This document shows, one piece after another, positions 1 to 11,206 of a DNA stretch of 64,000 nucleotides; the first letter of the stretch is position 1, and every line of letters begins with the position of its first letter. The position numbers and the translations under genes were made by a program. Source of the DNA: Orychophragmus violaceus (Eukaryota; Streptophyta; Magnoliopsida; Brassicales; Brassicaceae); NCBI GenBank assembly GCA_030180135.1, contig CM058229.1:40327522-40391521 (forward strand), written 5' to 3'. Under the pieces are notes generated by a model, which saw only the letters and a program-made list of their open reading frames with translations, searched no databases and was not told the origin of the DNA.

Positions 1-253
1 ATGGTTAAGATTTCGAGTTACCCTTGAGTTTGCATGATCAGATTCACAAGTTTTCTAAAAATCTCTGATTTGACGACGAACACTCACAATTCTGCGTATT
101 AGGCTGGAATTAGGACGAATTTAGAGGAATTGAGACTGATTTTAGTTCTGAGAATGGTTGCATGTGCTTATTGATATTGATTTGTTTGCATTAGTTGATC
201 TTAGAGCCTTGGCCTAATTTGAGATATAGTTTTTCTTGTGTCTTTGATCGTAG
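1..253 (+). other. Leader of ATHILA-like ORF-1 (older copy)
   Basis: Non-coding leader directly upstream of the ORF-1 start at 254. It is closely similar to 9279-9519, which leads the second ORF-1 copy, so both are the same part of one element family. The window opens inside the element. Confidence 0.6.
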
Positions 254-1565
254 ATGGCTCCCAGGAAGTGCAAGAACGTTAGAGATGATTCAGATGTTCC
301 TACAGACTTTGGCACACGCGCCTCTCACCTCCTATGCCCTCTTCCTGGAGTGGTAAGGCCTCCTTGGCCTAAGGGTGAGAAGGATAAGATCTTGATGTTG
401 AGACAGTGGGAGAATGATCCCAAGACTGAGACAGAGAGTATTGATTCCACTGAGTGCGAGATATCTGAGGAGTGAGATGAGTATGATACCTTGTTCTACA
501 ATGCGTGGGTGGATGTGCTGATAAAGGGTACACGGCTCATTAATTACAGGACTGCGAAGATGTTGGGGATACGATAGGATGTGGAGAGGCTTATGCAGAA
601 GAGAGGCTTGGGGACAATGCCTATGAAGTCTTATAAGGTGTATACAGACTTGGTTAGACAGATGTTGGCTACATGTCAAGTTTACTACTCGAATGAACAT
701 CGCAGGAGAGCACCTGAAGGGGTCCTGACCTTCATGTGCATGGACGTCAAGTATCACATCTCTATTTTTGATCTCTGCCACATCTATGAGTTCAGCGGGA
801 GCCTATTTGTTGTGTCCTAAATGATGAGTGGCCAGATGAAGATACTCAGTATTTCTGGTCACATTTTGGTAATGATCGCTACCATTCTCGTCATATCAAC
901 CAGACAGCCATCCGACATCCGGTCGTGAGGTATGTCGTTCGTGTTTTGGGGAACATGATTTTGTGTAAGGCTGAACCGAACAAGATGAGGAAGACTGAGC
1001 TTATGCTACTATACACCAGAATAGGCCATATATTCGATGAGACCATTTTTAGCTGACCCTGCGCCATGACTGAACATGGCATGACTGAACATGGGAGCTG
1101 TTTTCGCAGAGCATCTCTGATCTTTGAAGAGTAGGGCATTCAGTAGCAAGAACACTAAGACAGTGGGCAGCCTGCTTACTCTCATTTTCAGCATTTCAGG
1201 ATTCCTACAGATGGACGTGAGGTTGTGACTAGGAGACTGTGGATTGATGATGCTCATCTTAGGAGAACTACTTGGATGAAGGAGGATAACCTTTGGGTTT
1301 TTCATGATATGCATGGTAGTGAGTGGTGCGTGAAGGTTCCCCTGTGGGAGCTCATGCATTGAGGCACTTCTGGACTTTATCTTTAAGCCAAACCAGAACC
1401 TTATGCGCATAGTCCCTACGGTTGCGAACCCCCTAGGATCTTCTACTTATGGAGCTTTTACTTCTACTGCTCCTCCACATGCACCTACAACTACATCAGG
1501 TGAGTTTTTGCCCATTCCTTATCCATATCCACCGATGGATCCTGCAAAGATGTCCCAGATGAGTT
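254..1565 (+). pseudogene. ATHILA ORF-1-like protein remnant (copy 1)
   Basis: Broken copy of the ORF found downstream of pol in ATHILA-type gypsy elements. It starts MAPRK and is open to 475. It then resumes in another frame at about 581-800 with the block YTDLVRQMLATCQVYYS followed by an APEGVLTF segment, which recalls the ATHILA ORF-1 family (PF03078). The same blocks occur in the copy at 9520-11002. Stops and frameshifts follow, and the coding similarity ends abruptly near 1565, where LTR sequence begins. The function of this family is unknown, and an envelope-like role has been suggested only from its position. It is not translatable as it stands. Family assignment is from recognised sequence blocks; breakpoints are approximate. 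Confidence 0.65.
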
Positions 1566-2007
1566 TCTGCAAAGAAATTTAGTTTAGCTAATTTATGAAC
1601 AAATCGAACCTGCACTTAAGGCTAGTTAAATCTGTAGGAATTGAAAAGAACTTTGGACTTTTAGGGTTTGAGACTTAGTAAATCCTCGCAACGAAAGTTG
1701 GTTAATTTTATATTTGTGTTTGAGTTCTAGAACAGTGCTTACTTTGACCATGACTGATTGTTAATCTGCATGACCTGATTTCGTGAGAACTCCCTTGACC
1801 TGGCGCTTTTAGTATTAATTACAAAACTCGCTTCTATTTACTTCCTGCTACTCGTTTATTTTCTTTTTGATTATTTGCTTCTTAGCTTAACTCAACGCTT
1901 TATAGTCTATCATAAGAACTCTTGAGTCTCTGTGGTTTGACCCCTATATAATACATTTGCTTGTGCACTTGCGATATTACTTACGTAATTAAGCTTTGAG
2001 CATATCA
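1566..2007 (+). repeat. Truncated ATHILA-like LTR (3' part)
   Basis: From about 1566 the sequence matches the inner and 3' part of the LTRs at 16905-17986 and 28131-29313, and it ends in the usual ...catatca. The LTR start is missing. It joins ORF-1 sequence directly on the left, so a deletion or recombination joined them. No primer site follows: bases after 2007 do not match TGGCGCCGTTGCC. Confidence 0.65.
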
Positions 2008-2084
2008 AGTTCAGAGGAATGACTTCGAGCTGAAGACTTCTTACTGCACTCTTGTGGGACAACATCTCTTTTGTGGACTCCCAC

Positions 2085-3221
2085 ATTAGCACCCTATGGA
2101 CCATATCGTGAAGTTTGAGTTATTGGTCACAGGGATGAAGCATAATAAAGTGATCTATGACTTTTTGCACTGTAAGCTTTTCAAACACTCTCTTGGAGGA
2201 GAAGCTGCAAATTGGCCGAAGCAGATTCGAGTTGGGACTCTGACTACTTGGGATGCAATTAAGAGAAGTTCCTTAAACACTTTTATGATGATGTAGATCT
2301 GATTAGCTGAGAGAGGAAATTTTACAGTTCAAGCAGGGACCTACAGAGACTCTAAAAGCCGCATGGGTCAGGTTCAAAATGATCCAAAGACAATGCCCTC
2401 ATCATGGTTTCTCAGAAGTTCAGCTGTTGGGCATTTTCTTCAGAGGTGTTGACTTGTGGTATCAGATGGCATTGGATGCTGCTAGCAATGGAAACTTCAA
2501 TACCAAATCTTCAGAGCAAGCTAAGGAGCTGATTGATAACTTGGTGTATAGCAATAGCACCAAGAATGCTGATATGGAGATGAAGAAATCAGGTGGGAAA
2601 GTGGATGGATTGCAGATTACATAGATGAAGAACAAGATTGATTATGTCCACATCCTTCTACTTGGAAAGAAGAATGTCCATTTCGCTCAAGATGTTGAGG
2701 TATTTGATGTTGAGTGTTATGATGAAGAGGATGTGAACTACATTGGTGGGGCTGGTTGTCAGGGTAACAGACTTGGGAATCAGCAAGGTAGAGGTGGCTA
2801 CAATGGAATGGATCAGAGGAGTACCTTCACAGGTAATCAAATTTTTTCTTATTTCACTCATAAGCCTCAGTACCATAAGCCTTTTCAGAGTAACACCAGC
2901 CATGGAAACACTACTAGCTTCACCAAGAACTATGGATCTTCATCCTATCAACCTACTCCTCCTCAAAATGAGCAGTCTGATAACATGATGGGTATGTTGG
3001 AACAGCTTCTGGAAGGTAAGCAGAAGAGTACAGTGGACTTTAATTGGAAAATTGATGCTCTGTACTTGGATCTGAATGGAAAGATTAATGCCTCGACCAC
3101 TCATATCAAGAAGCTGGATGTTCAGGATGCACAAAATATTGGGTCTGCGAAGAGGCAAGATGGAACTCTCCTAGGGAGAACAGATGTTAATCCGAAGTAC
3201 CAATGTAATGCAATTACTTGA
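2085..3221 (+). pseudogene. ATHILA-like gag remnant
   Basis: Decayed capsid (Retrotrans_gag) region of the older ATHILA-like element. Recognisable blocks are HIVKFELLVTGMKHN near 2100, LGGEAANW near 2195 and the CPHHGFSEVQLLGIFFRG block near 2400. A frameshift lies between about 2296 and 2379, and a TAG stop lies at 2622-2624 within an otherwise open frame that continues to 3221. The 5' end of gag and the primer site are missing. The C-terminal part is rich in Gly, Gln and Asn, as is common in this lineage. No zinc knuckle is clear. It cannot make a working capsid protein. Confidence 0.7.
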
Positions 3222-3327
3222 GTATGGGTAAGGAGGTCGTTCATGCATTGAAAAAGGGTATGAGCTTGCAGAAAATCATTAAAATTGAAGAAATGGAAGA
3301 TGAGATTCACGGATTGGAGAGTGCACC

Positions 3328-3351
3328 GACCGACGCACCTCTGCATCGGTC
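3328..3351 (+). repeat. Palindromic hairpin module, gag/protease linker
   Basis: Arms GACCGACGCA (3328-3337) and TGCATCGGTC (3342-3351) pair over 10 positions with one mismatch around a 4-base loop. A second module lies at about 3461-3490. Both fall in the linker between gag and protease. Confidence 0.6.
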
Positions 3352-3740
3352 GATGCAGGACGTAAATCTGGAGATTTATTCGAGTTTTGACGGAGATTTG
3401 AACAAAGGACTCACGACCAAGGTAGACGCAAAGGTCGACACACCTGAGCCAAGCATCGACCGACGCACCCATAGCATCGATCGATGCAAGGTCCCTGGAC
3501 AGACTGCCAGTGCATAAAAGCTCAAGACTGCTGATGAAAGAGTCTACAATCCTAAGGTTCCCTTCCCTAAGAACCCTAGGAAGTAAAATTACAAGCTTCA
3601 GATGGCTAAGTGCAAGGACATGCTAATTGAGGTGCCTTTGATTTATTCTCTTAAGACCACTCATGCATAAAGAGATGTTTGAAGGACATGCTTTCTAGTA
3701 ACATGACTGATGAGGAAGGTGTACTGGTGATCTCAGAAAT

Positions 3741-4346
3741 ATGCAATGTGTAATTAGAGGCAGGATTCCTAAGAAACTAAAGGATCCAAGGAGTTTTGTG
3801 TTGGATTGTTCTATCTACATAGATGGAATTGAGAGGTCATTTTGTGATCTTGGTTCAAGTTTGAACCTCATGTCCTTCTTTGTTGCTCAAAAGCTTGGGA
3901 TGAAATATTTCATGCCTACTAAAATTTCACTGGTTCTAGCTGATAGGACAGTCAGGATTCCAGAAGGTGTATTAGAGGATGTGCCAATCAGGAATGGTAA
4001 CTGTGTGATCCCTACATACTTTGTGGTTTTGCAGTATGGAAAGGAATCAAAGGATCCACTTATCTTGGGTAGACCCTTTTTGGCTACTGCTAGAGCAATG
4101 ATTGATTGTAAGAAGGGAACAATGATTCTGAATGGGGATGATCCGAAGATGAGTTTTGATATGGATAACTTGGTGAAGAAGTCAACCATTGACGGACAGA
4201 ACTTCTATGTGGACACTCTCAGTGATTTGTCATATGAATTCTTTCATAGGACACAAGCTGAGGATCCATTGAAGAGAGCTCTGCTAAGGTCGGTACAGGA
4301 ATTGGAGCATCTGGAGGACGAGCTTGCTATTTGTTATGCGAGATAG
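3741..4346 (+). pseudogene. ATHILA-like aspartic protease region
   Basis: Open frame of 201 codons covering the retropepsin region between gag and reverse transcriptase. The block FCDLGSSLNLMS (about residues 34-45) is the flap-and-active-site neighbourhood of ATHILA-type proteases, and ILGRPFLATARAMID (about residues 108-122) is the conserved C-terminal block. The active-site triad reads D-L-G here; many ATHILA copies show D-L-G or D-x-G. Upstream and downstream frames are broken, so this is one exposed domain of a dead polyprotein. A palindromic module at about 4398-4440 separates it from reverse transcriptase. Confidence 0.7.
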
Positions 4347-4529
4347 ATGGATTCTACATAGCAAGTTATGCAATTGGAATTAAAGGATAAATTGTTGCAT
4401 CGACGGACACACCATGTGCACCGGTCAACGCACGTCGCAGAATCAGATTGGTTTGTGGAGATATTTCCTAAAATTGAACTGAAACAACTTCCATCTGGCT
4501 AAGGTACGCATTTCTTGAACCTATTCGAC

Positions 4530-5540
4530 ATATTCAGTGATTATTAATGCTTCCTTAAACAACGTAGATACTTCCTTACTGCTGAGAAAGCTGCGAAAGT
4601 TTCGCAAATCTCTTTGCTACTATCTTAGTGACATTCTAGGTATCTCTCCGGATCTCTGCATGCATATGATACATCTTGAGGATGAGACAAAGTCATCAGT
4701 TGCGTATCAAAGGAGGCTGAATCCGAATCTTAAGGAAGTGGTGAAGAAATAGAATCCGAAACTGCTGGAAGCCGGAATCATATATCCTATCTCTGACATT
4801 GATTGGGTCAGTCTAGTGCATTTTGTGCCTAAGAAAGGAGGTGTTACAGAGGTTAAGAATGAGAAGAATGAGCTGATTCCTACAAGGACTGTAACTGGAC
4901 ACATGATGTGCATTGATTACAGGAAGTTGAATGCTGGACTAGGAAGGATCATTTCCCACTACCTTTCATTGATCAGATGCTGGAGAGGTTAGCTAATCAC
5001 CTATATTATTGCTTCCTTGATGGGTATTCTAGTTTCTTTCAGATTTTCATACATCCAGAGGATCAGGGAAAGACCACCTTTACTTGTCCCTATGGCACTC
5101 TTGCATGTCGCAAAATGTCATTTGGACTCTGTACTGCACCATCCACATTCTAGAGATGTATGTTGTCTATCTTCACAGACATGATTGTGGATTTACGGGA
5201 GGTATTTATGGATGATTTTTCAGTCTATGGGTCTTCATATCATGAGTGTTTGGATAATCTGTGCAAAGTTCTAGCTAGATGTAAGGAAAAGCACTTGGTT
5301 TTGAAATTGGGAAAAGTGTCATTTCATGGTTAGAGATGGTACTATTCTTGGGCACAGAGTATCAGAGGCAAGGATTGAGGTAGATCGCGCCAAGATTGAG
5401 GTGATGACCAGCCTACAGGTGCCGGACTTAGAGAAATCTGTGAGGAGCTTTCTTGGACATTCTTGTTTTTACAGGAGGTTCATCAAGGATTTCATGAAGA
5501 TTGCTAGACCACTAACTGCTTTCCTATGTAAGGATGTGAT
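4530..5540 (+). pseudogene. ATHILA-like reverse transcriptase remnant
   Basis: Reverse transcriptase of the older gypsy element, broken by several stops and frameshifts. Visible blocks in order: PISDIDWVSLVHFVPKKGG near 4790, a YRKLNA block near 4918, a DGYSSFFQ-like block near 5020, FMDDFSVYGS near 5206 (the catalytic FMDD version of YxDD) and the SEARIEVDRAKIEVM block near 5350. The segment 5326-5544 is open for 72 codons and covers the thumb/connection. No single frame spans the domain. Confidence 0.75.
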
Positions 5541-5559
5541 TTGAGTTCACTGCAAACTG

Positions 5560-5990
5560 CCATACTACATTTGAACAGATTAAGTAAGCATTAGTGAGTG
5601 CTACTATAGTGCAGCCACCAAATTTGGAGTTACCATTTGAGGTTATGAGTGATGCAAGTGATTTTGCTGAAGGAGTTGTTCTGGGGCAGAATAAGGACAA
5701 GAAATTTCATGATAACTACTACGCCAGCAGAACACTAGATGATGCGTAGAGAAACTATGCCAAAACAGAGAAGGAGTTGTTGGCAGTAGTCTTTGTCTTT
5801 GAGAAATTTCGCCCCTATCTGGTTGGATAGAAGGTGATAATACATAAAGACCACTCAGCACTGAAGTACGTGATGAAGAAGAAGGATGCAAAGCCAAGGC
5901 TTTTGAGATGGTTTCTCCTTCTTCAATAATTTGATATTGAGGTCAAATACAAGAAGGGAGTTGAAAATGAAGTTGCTGATCATCTTTCAA
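5560..5990 (+). pseudogene. ATHILA-like RNase H remnant
   Basis: RNase H domain directly after the reverse transcriptase. Blocks VMSDASDFAEGVVLGQ near 5644, YAKTEKELLAVVF near 5757 and KGVENEVADHLSRI near 5957 are diagnostic. Three in-frame stops interrupt it. A palindromic module at about 6114-6190 lies just after it in the linker to integrase. Confidence 0.7.
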
Positions 5991-6289
5991 GGATTAGGGT
6001 TGAGGAAGACGTTCTCATTGATGATTTTCGGTCTGAGGAGAATGTCAATTTGATTGAGACGGTGTTTGAGACGGATTTGGACAAAAACCTGCAAAACTGT
6101 CGGATTTCAGAGAGTGCGTCGATCGATGTGACAATCGACGCATACCCTGATAGTGAATCGATCGATGCACCTCCTTGCATCGGTTGATACATGGCGATTA
6201 CGAACCTGAAACCTTATAAGGTTCAGAATGGTCACTACAACTTGGATCTTTATGCCGTTTCAACACCTGATCGACCATGGTTTGCTGAT

Positions 6290-6563
6290 ATTACGAATTA
6301 GCTTGCTGCAGAGACTGAACCAAATGATCTAAAGGGGTATGCAAAGAAGAAGTTCTGCAGACAACTAAGGAGGTTCTATTGGGATGAGCCTTATCTGTAT
6401 AAGCACTAATCGAATGGTATTTACAGGAGATACATTGCAGAATCAGATGTTCCTGAAGTTCTATTTCACTGCCATAGATCAGATTATGCTGGAAATTTGC
6501 TACTTTAAAGACAGTGGCTAAGGTTTTGAAAGCAGGCTTTTGTGGCCTACTATGTTCAGAGAT
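6290..6563 (+). pseudogene. ATHILA-like integrase remnant, N-terminal part
   Basis: Zinc-binding N-terminal part of integrase in decayed form: the KKFCRQLRRFYWDEPYLYKH region near 6343, then TVAKVLKAGF near 6510. It is cut at 6563 by an inserted LTR. The reading continues at 7550 with a CDACQ block, confirming that one domain was split. Confidence 0.65.
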
Positions 6564-7549
6564 TGATATATCATTGTTTTTAGGGTTTTTGACCATGGTA
6601 TATGTCTTTGTTATCGAGTCTTTTAGTGTGTTTTGGAGTCCTTTCAGGTGTTTTACAGGTTCTAGCACGTTTGGAGTATGTTTGGACATTATGTCGCATT
6701 TTAGAGCTTTTTAGAGAGTTCGCGTGAGAAGAATAAATCATAGACGAAAGCAGAGATCAGTGTCGATCGACACTGTTGTGCATCAATCGACACATATACG
6801 GATCAAGAGTTTCTCGCCGAATTAATGAAACTTTGGATATTTGTAGCTTGTCCCAGAAGTTTCTTATAATTAAAAATAAGCCCAGAACGTGTTTAGACTA
6901 ATATATTAGGTTTTTAGCCACTTGTTTAGGCTGCTTTACTTATTAGAGATTGAGAGATTTTGGGGCTGGTCTTGTATTCGACAAAGAAGAGATTTCAAAC
7001 CCTTGTTTCTTTACTTCTTTTATGTTATTTGGATTTCTATTCATCATGTCTGAGTAGTTTTCCAGTTAAGTTTAGGGATTCTTATTAGGGATTTCATGGA
7101 ATATTAGGTTAATCAATCTGTAGGGATTCACACTTTCTAGTTCTTCATCTAAGGTTGTTCTTAATGCTTAATCTGAATTAGCTACCCAGATTATTGTTGT
7201 TGGGATGATATTCGCAACGACAGTTGGTTAATTAGCTAGAAAGAACCTAGACGAGCAATTTGACTATTCGCAAAGAAATTTGGCTTAGGAAAATTGTGAA
7301 CGAACGAACCTGAGATTAATGCATGTTTAGGATCTCTAGAAATCGCAACAAAAGTTTGTTTGCTAGGTTGCTAGACATAAATAATACTCGCAACGAAAGT
7401 TGGTTTCTTATGCTTCGTGATTCTAGTTCTAGAAAAGTTCTTAATTTGATCCCGATTGATTGATTAGCATGTATTTCTGATTTCCTGAGAACTTTCTTGA
7501 CCTGACGCTTCCCTTGATTGATTTACGACCATTTAATTTATTTCCTTGC
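6564..7549 (+). repeat. Solo LTR, 3'-truncated, inside integrase
   Basis: Starts with tgatatatcat like the other LTRs of this family and follows them through the TCGATCGACAC module at about 6760 and the later part with 'ctcgcaacgaaagttggtt'. It stops before the usual ...atatca end. Integrase coding sequence lies on both sides (MFR-D / A-H-M-F). A clean target duplication is not visible because the 3' end is lost. Confidence 0.65.
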
Positions 7550-8540
7550 ATGCTCATATGTTTGTCCCTGAGTGCGATGCATGTCAGTGGAGAGGTAAAA
7601 TCAGTAAGAAGTATGAGATGCCACAAAACTTTATTCTTTAGGTAGTGGTTTTCGATTGATGGGGCATTGATATCATGGGTTTTTTTCCCTCATATTATGG
7701 GAATAAGTTATTTTTGGTTGATGTGGACTAAGTTACCATGGGTGGAAGCAAGAGCTTGTCCAACCAATGACTCTTCAGTGGTGCCTAAGTTGTTTAAGAC
7801 CATAATTTCCTAGAGTTGGAGTGTCTCGGATTGTGATAAATAATGGGGAATCTCACTTTATCAACAAGGTATTTGAAAAGCTACTACAGAAACATGGTGT
7901 TAATCATCGTGTGGCTACTCCATATCATCCTCACACTAGTGGGTAAGTAGAGCTCTCTAACAGACATATTAAGGAGACCTTGGAGAGACAGTTGGGAAGA
8001 CAAGGAAGGATTAGTCTGCAAAGCTGGATGATACACTATGGGCCTACATGAGTGTGTTTAAGCACCACTGGGGACTACGCTGTTTCATCTTCTCTATGGG
8101 AAAGCCTGTCACCTTTCAGTTGAGCTTGATCATAATGCAGCATGGGCAGTGAAGCAGATGAACTTTGATCTAAAATCTGCTACAAAGAGGCGATCGGTGC
8201 AGCTGGATGAGATTAGGCATCATGCCTATGAGAATTTGAAGATGTACAAGGAGAAGACTAAGGCATAACATGACAAGAAGTTTGTCTCCAAACACTTTGA
8301 GGCAAATGATCAGGTACTGTTGTATAACTCTCGTTTAAAATTGTTTCCAAGTAAGTTGCCCTATAAATTGTCAGGTCCTTTCACAATCAAGGAAGTGTGT
8401 CCATATGGTGAAGTTGTTCTTATTAACTCAGAAGGAAAGGAGTTCACTGTAATGGAGAGAGTGTGAAGCACTATTTGGGCTAAGGCCGAGATTTCAAGAG
8501 GTCAAAATCTGCCTCTGGATGAAGCACCCACTACCTAATC
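7550..8540 (+). pseudogene. ATHILA-like integrase remnant, core and C-terminal part
   Basis: Continuation of the interrupted integrase. It shows the CDACQWRGK block near 7572, WGID-MG near 7660, a degenerate VAVDYVSKWVEA-like stretch near 7715, ISDNGSHFINKVFEKLLQKHG near 7835 (stop-interrupted), HPHTSG near 7930, and a C-terminal DQVLLYNSRLKLFPSKL block near 8310 followed by SGPFTIKEV, the GPY/F module. Several stops and frameshifts are present. The C-terminal part aligns with the short ORF of the young derivative at 12679-13185. Confidence 0.7.
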
Positions 8541-8576
8541 TCCTTTACTAAAGCTAATAACGTTAAAGAAGCGCTT

Positions 8577-8594
8577 AGTGGGAGGCAACCCACT
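8577..8594 (+). repeat. GGGAGGCAACCC inverted repeat after pol
   Basis: agtggg and cccact can pair around aggcaa. The same motif at 13232-13249 forms a ggtggg/cccacc stem. It sits just after the pol stop in both copies. Confidence 0.65.
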
Positions 8595-8963
8595 GTTAAG
8601 TCTGTAAATATTCAATTTGGTGTTTTTAATTCAATTTTATTAGTTGTTTTTCATTTTTGGTAGTTTTGTCTGTACAACCTGAGTCTGTTACTGGAAATCA
8701 CCCTGCGTCGATCGACCCGCTCATGTGTGTCAGTCGATGCAGGGATCGAATGGAAATTTAGCTGCCAAAAAGCCATAAGTTCTTCGAACTAGAAAATCGG
8801 GCAAATCAAGTCCGATATTTGGAAACACGAAATGCGTCGACCGTTTCACCTATGCGACGATCGATGCATCAGCCAAACCTGTCAAAATTGTCTGCAATAG
8901 AATCGTAAGTTCTCATACTGGGAATTTGATTAAACTGGTCCGGTTCATTAAACCTCGAAGTGT

Positions 8964-8994
8964 GTCGACCGTTTGACCATGTGCGTCGGTCGAC
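8964..8994 (+). repeat. Palindromic hairpin module, spacer
   Basis: GTCGACC (8964-8970) can pair with GGTCGAC (8988-8994). The core has changed from TCGATCGA to a CGACC/GGTCG pair on both arms. Confidence 0.55.
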
Positions 8995-9519
8995 GCACCT
9001 GCACGTGAGGTAAGTGACTTAAATCTCTTCTCCTTTCTTTCTTCCCCATTTTTATGCTCGAACAAAAACCTTCTCAACCGATTATGGTGTTTCCAATCCA
9101 AATACCACTCGTTTTTAACCCCTCCCCATTTCGTCTATCTAATCCATTTCATCGATTACAGAGGTATGTTCTTCGAATCCCGATTTCTAGGTTTCGGCCC
9201 TAAGGTGAAAAACTCGAAATTGACCACGTTTTTGATTGATTCATGCTATATTGATGCATGTTTAGGGTTTATAGTTATGATTTCGAGTTGCCCTTGAGTT
9301 TGCATGAACATATTCACAACTTTTCTGAAAATCTCTTATTTGACAACAAACACCGATTATGTATATTGGGCTGGAGTTAGGAAGGATTTAGAGGAATTGA
9401 GACTGATTTTGGTTCTTAGAATGGTTGCATGTGCTGACTGATTATGATTTGGTTGCATTTGTTGATCTTAGAGCTTTGGCTCATTTGCAAGATTGCTTTT
9501 TTTGTGTCTTTGATCGTAG

Positions 9520-11002
9520 ATGGCTCCCAGGAAGCGCTGGAACGTTACAGATGATTAAGATGTTCCTGCTGATTGGTGCACTCGCGCCTCAACACCTCCT
9601 ATGGCTAATCCGCGCATTCCTCAAGAAACACAGCCTCCTTGGCCTATTGGTGAGAAGGATAAGATCTCGATGCTGACATAGTGGGATACTAATACCAAGA
9701 CCGATACAGAGAGTGTTGCTTTCACTGAGCGCGCGACTTCTGAGGAGTGGGACGAGTATAACACTTTGTTCTACAACGGGATGTTGCCGGTAAATATGAA
9801 GCATACATGTTCCATTCATTACTGGACAGTTAAGATGTTGGGGATCAAACAAGATGTGCAGAGGATTATGCAGAAGATAGGATTGGGGGACAATGCCTAT
9901 GAAGCGCTATGAGCTGTATCCAGACTTGGTGAGACAGATGTTGTCTACCTGTCGAGTTTATTACTCAGCTGATCACCGCAAGAAAGCACCTGAAGGGGTC
10001 CTGACCTTCATGTTCATGGGCGTCTGGTATTTCATATCTATTTTGGATCTATGCCACATCTATGGGTTCAGCGTGGATCCTATCCACCGTCCTTAGTGTT
10101 GAGTGGGCAGATGCAAATACTCAGTATTTCTAGTCACATTTTGGTATTGTTCGCTACCATTCTTGCCATACCAACCAGACAGCCATGTCACATCCGGTCA
10201 TGAGGTATGTCGCTCGTTTTTTTTGGGGAACACACTTATGTGCAAGGCTTAACCAAACAAGATGAGGAAGACTGAGCTTATGATACTTTACACCGGCATA
10301 AGCCATTTGTACGATGATACCATTCTAGCTGGACCGGTTCCAGGATTGAACATGGGAGTTGTCATCGATGTGCATCTCTGCTCTTAGAAGACTAAGGCAT
10401 TTAGAGGCAAGAAGACTAAGTCAGTGTGCAACTTTCTTACTCCCATCTTTCAGCATTTCAAGATTCCTACATATGGACGAGAGGTTGTGACTAAGAGACT
10501 GTGGATGGATGATCCTCATTTGAGGAGCACTACTTGGAAGAAGTAGGATAACCTCTGGGTTTTCCATTATGCGCATAACAGTGAGTGGTGCGTGAAGCTT
10601 CCTCTGCAGAATCTCACGAAGATTGAGGCACTTCTGAATTTGAGCTTTCAGCCAAATCGGAGCCTTCTGCGCAGAGTACCCACTGTCTCCAACCCCCTTG
10701 GAGCTCCTACTTCTACTGCTCCTCCAGCTGTGCCTGCCCCTACAACTGTAGCAGGTAAGTTTATGCATATTCCTTATCCGCAGCCAGAGATTCCACCTGC
10801 AGAGATGTTCCAAGGAGCCTTCTAAACGATGATGAACGATAGGATACGAGGATTATGGGAGATGGTAGCTAGCTGCTCCTGCAGACGCCAACCGAGAGTT
10901 CATGTTCCTACACCTGCTCCTCGACATAGACGTTCTCCTACTCCCGAGACTAGTGGTTCTGACCCTTATGCAGGAATAAATGATGAGTATGATGAGTTAT
11001 GA
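9520..11002 (+). pseudogene. ATHILA ORF-1-like protein (copy 2)
   Basis: Fuller copy of the post-pol ORF. It starts MAPRK at 9520 and shows YPDLVRQMLSTCRVYYS near 9917, APEGVLTFMFMG near 9990 and LCHIYGFS near 10050, matching the copy at 254-1565. Frameshifts near 9560-9900 and 10100-10590 break it. The C-terminal frame from 10592 reads to a TAA at 10823, then stays open through a Pro/Arg/Ser-rich tail (PTPAPRHRRSPTPE) to a TGA at 11000-11002, so the 10823 stop is likely a mutation of the older end. Function is unknown. The 3' UTR that follows was split by the insertion at 11207. Confidence 0.65.
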
Positions 11003-11206
11003 TCCTATTTCCTATGACACTTGGTTTTGTAATCTTTCTTCTTTCTATTTATTTTTCTTTTGAGTCATTTTGATGTTTATTCTTGAGTCTATGTCATTCC
11101 TTTTACTTTGGAAATGATGTACTGATGCTTTGTATGACTATCTGGTTGCTTTGATTATGCGTTGTCTTTGATTTATGTAGCCTACAAGTTGAGTTTTTGA
11201 GATTAT
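11003..11206 (+). other. ATHILA-like 3' UTR, left part
   Basis: T-rich 3' untranslated sequence similar to 18118-18330. It continues at 15752 on the far side of the young insertion. The last five bases, attat (11202-11206), are the target duplication. Confidence 0.65.

Larger units (their letters stand above)
8541..9519 (+). other. Post-pol spacer and ORF-1 leader
   Basis: No convincing gene. It opens with the inverted-repeat motif agtgggaggcaacccact at 8577-8594, also seen after the short ORF in the young element (13232-13249). Three palindromic modules follow at about 8706-8740, 8833-8867 and 8964-8994. The rest, from about 9279, is the leader of the second ORF-1. Confidence 0.6.

Noticed and set aside
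254..1565. Envelope protein of an infectious retrovirus
   Set aside because: The ORF is in the envelope position, but I see no signal peptide, transmembrane segment or fusion motif, and it is broken.
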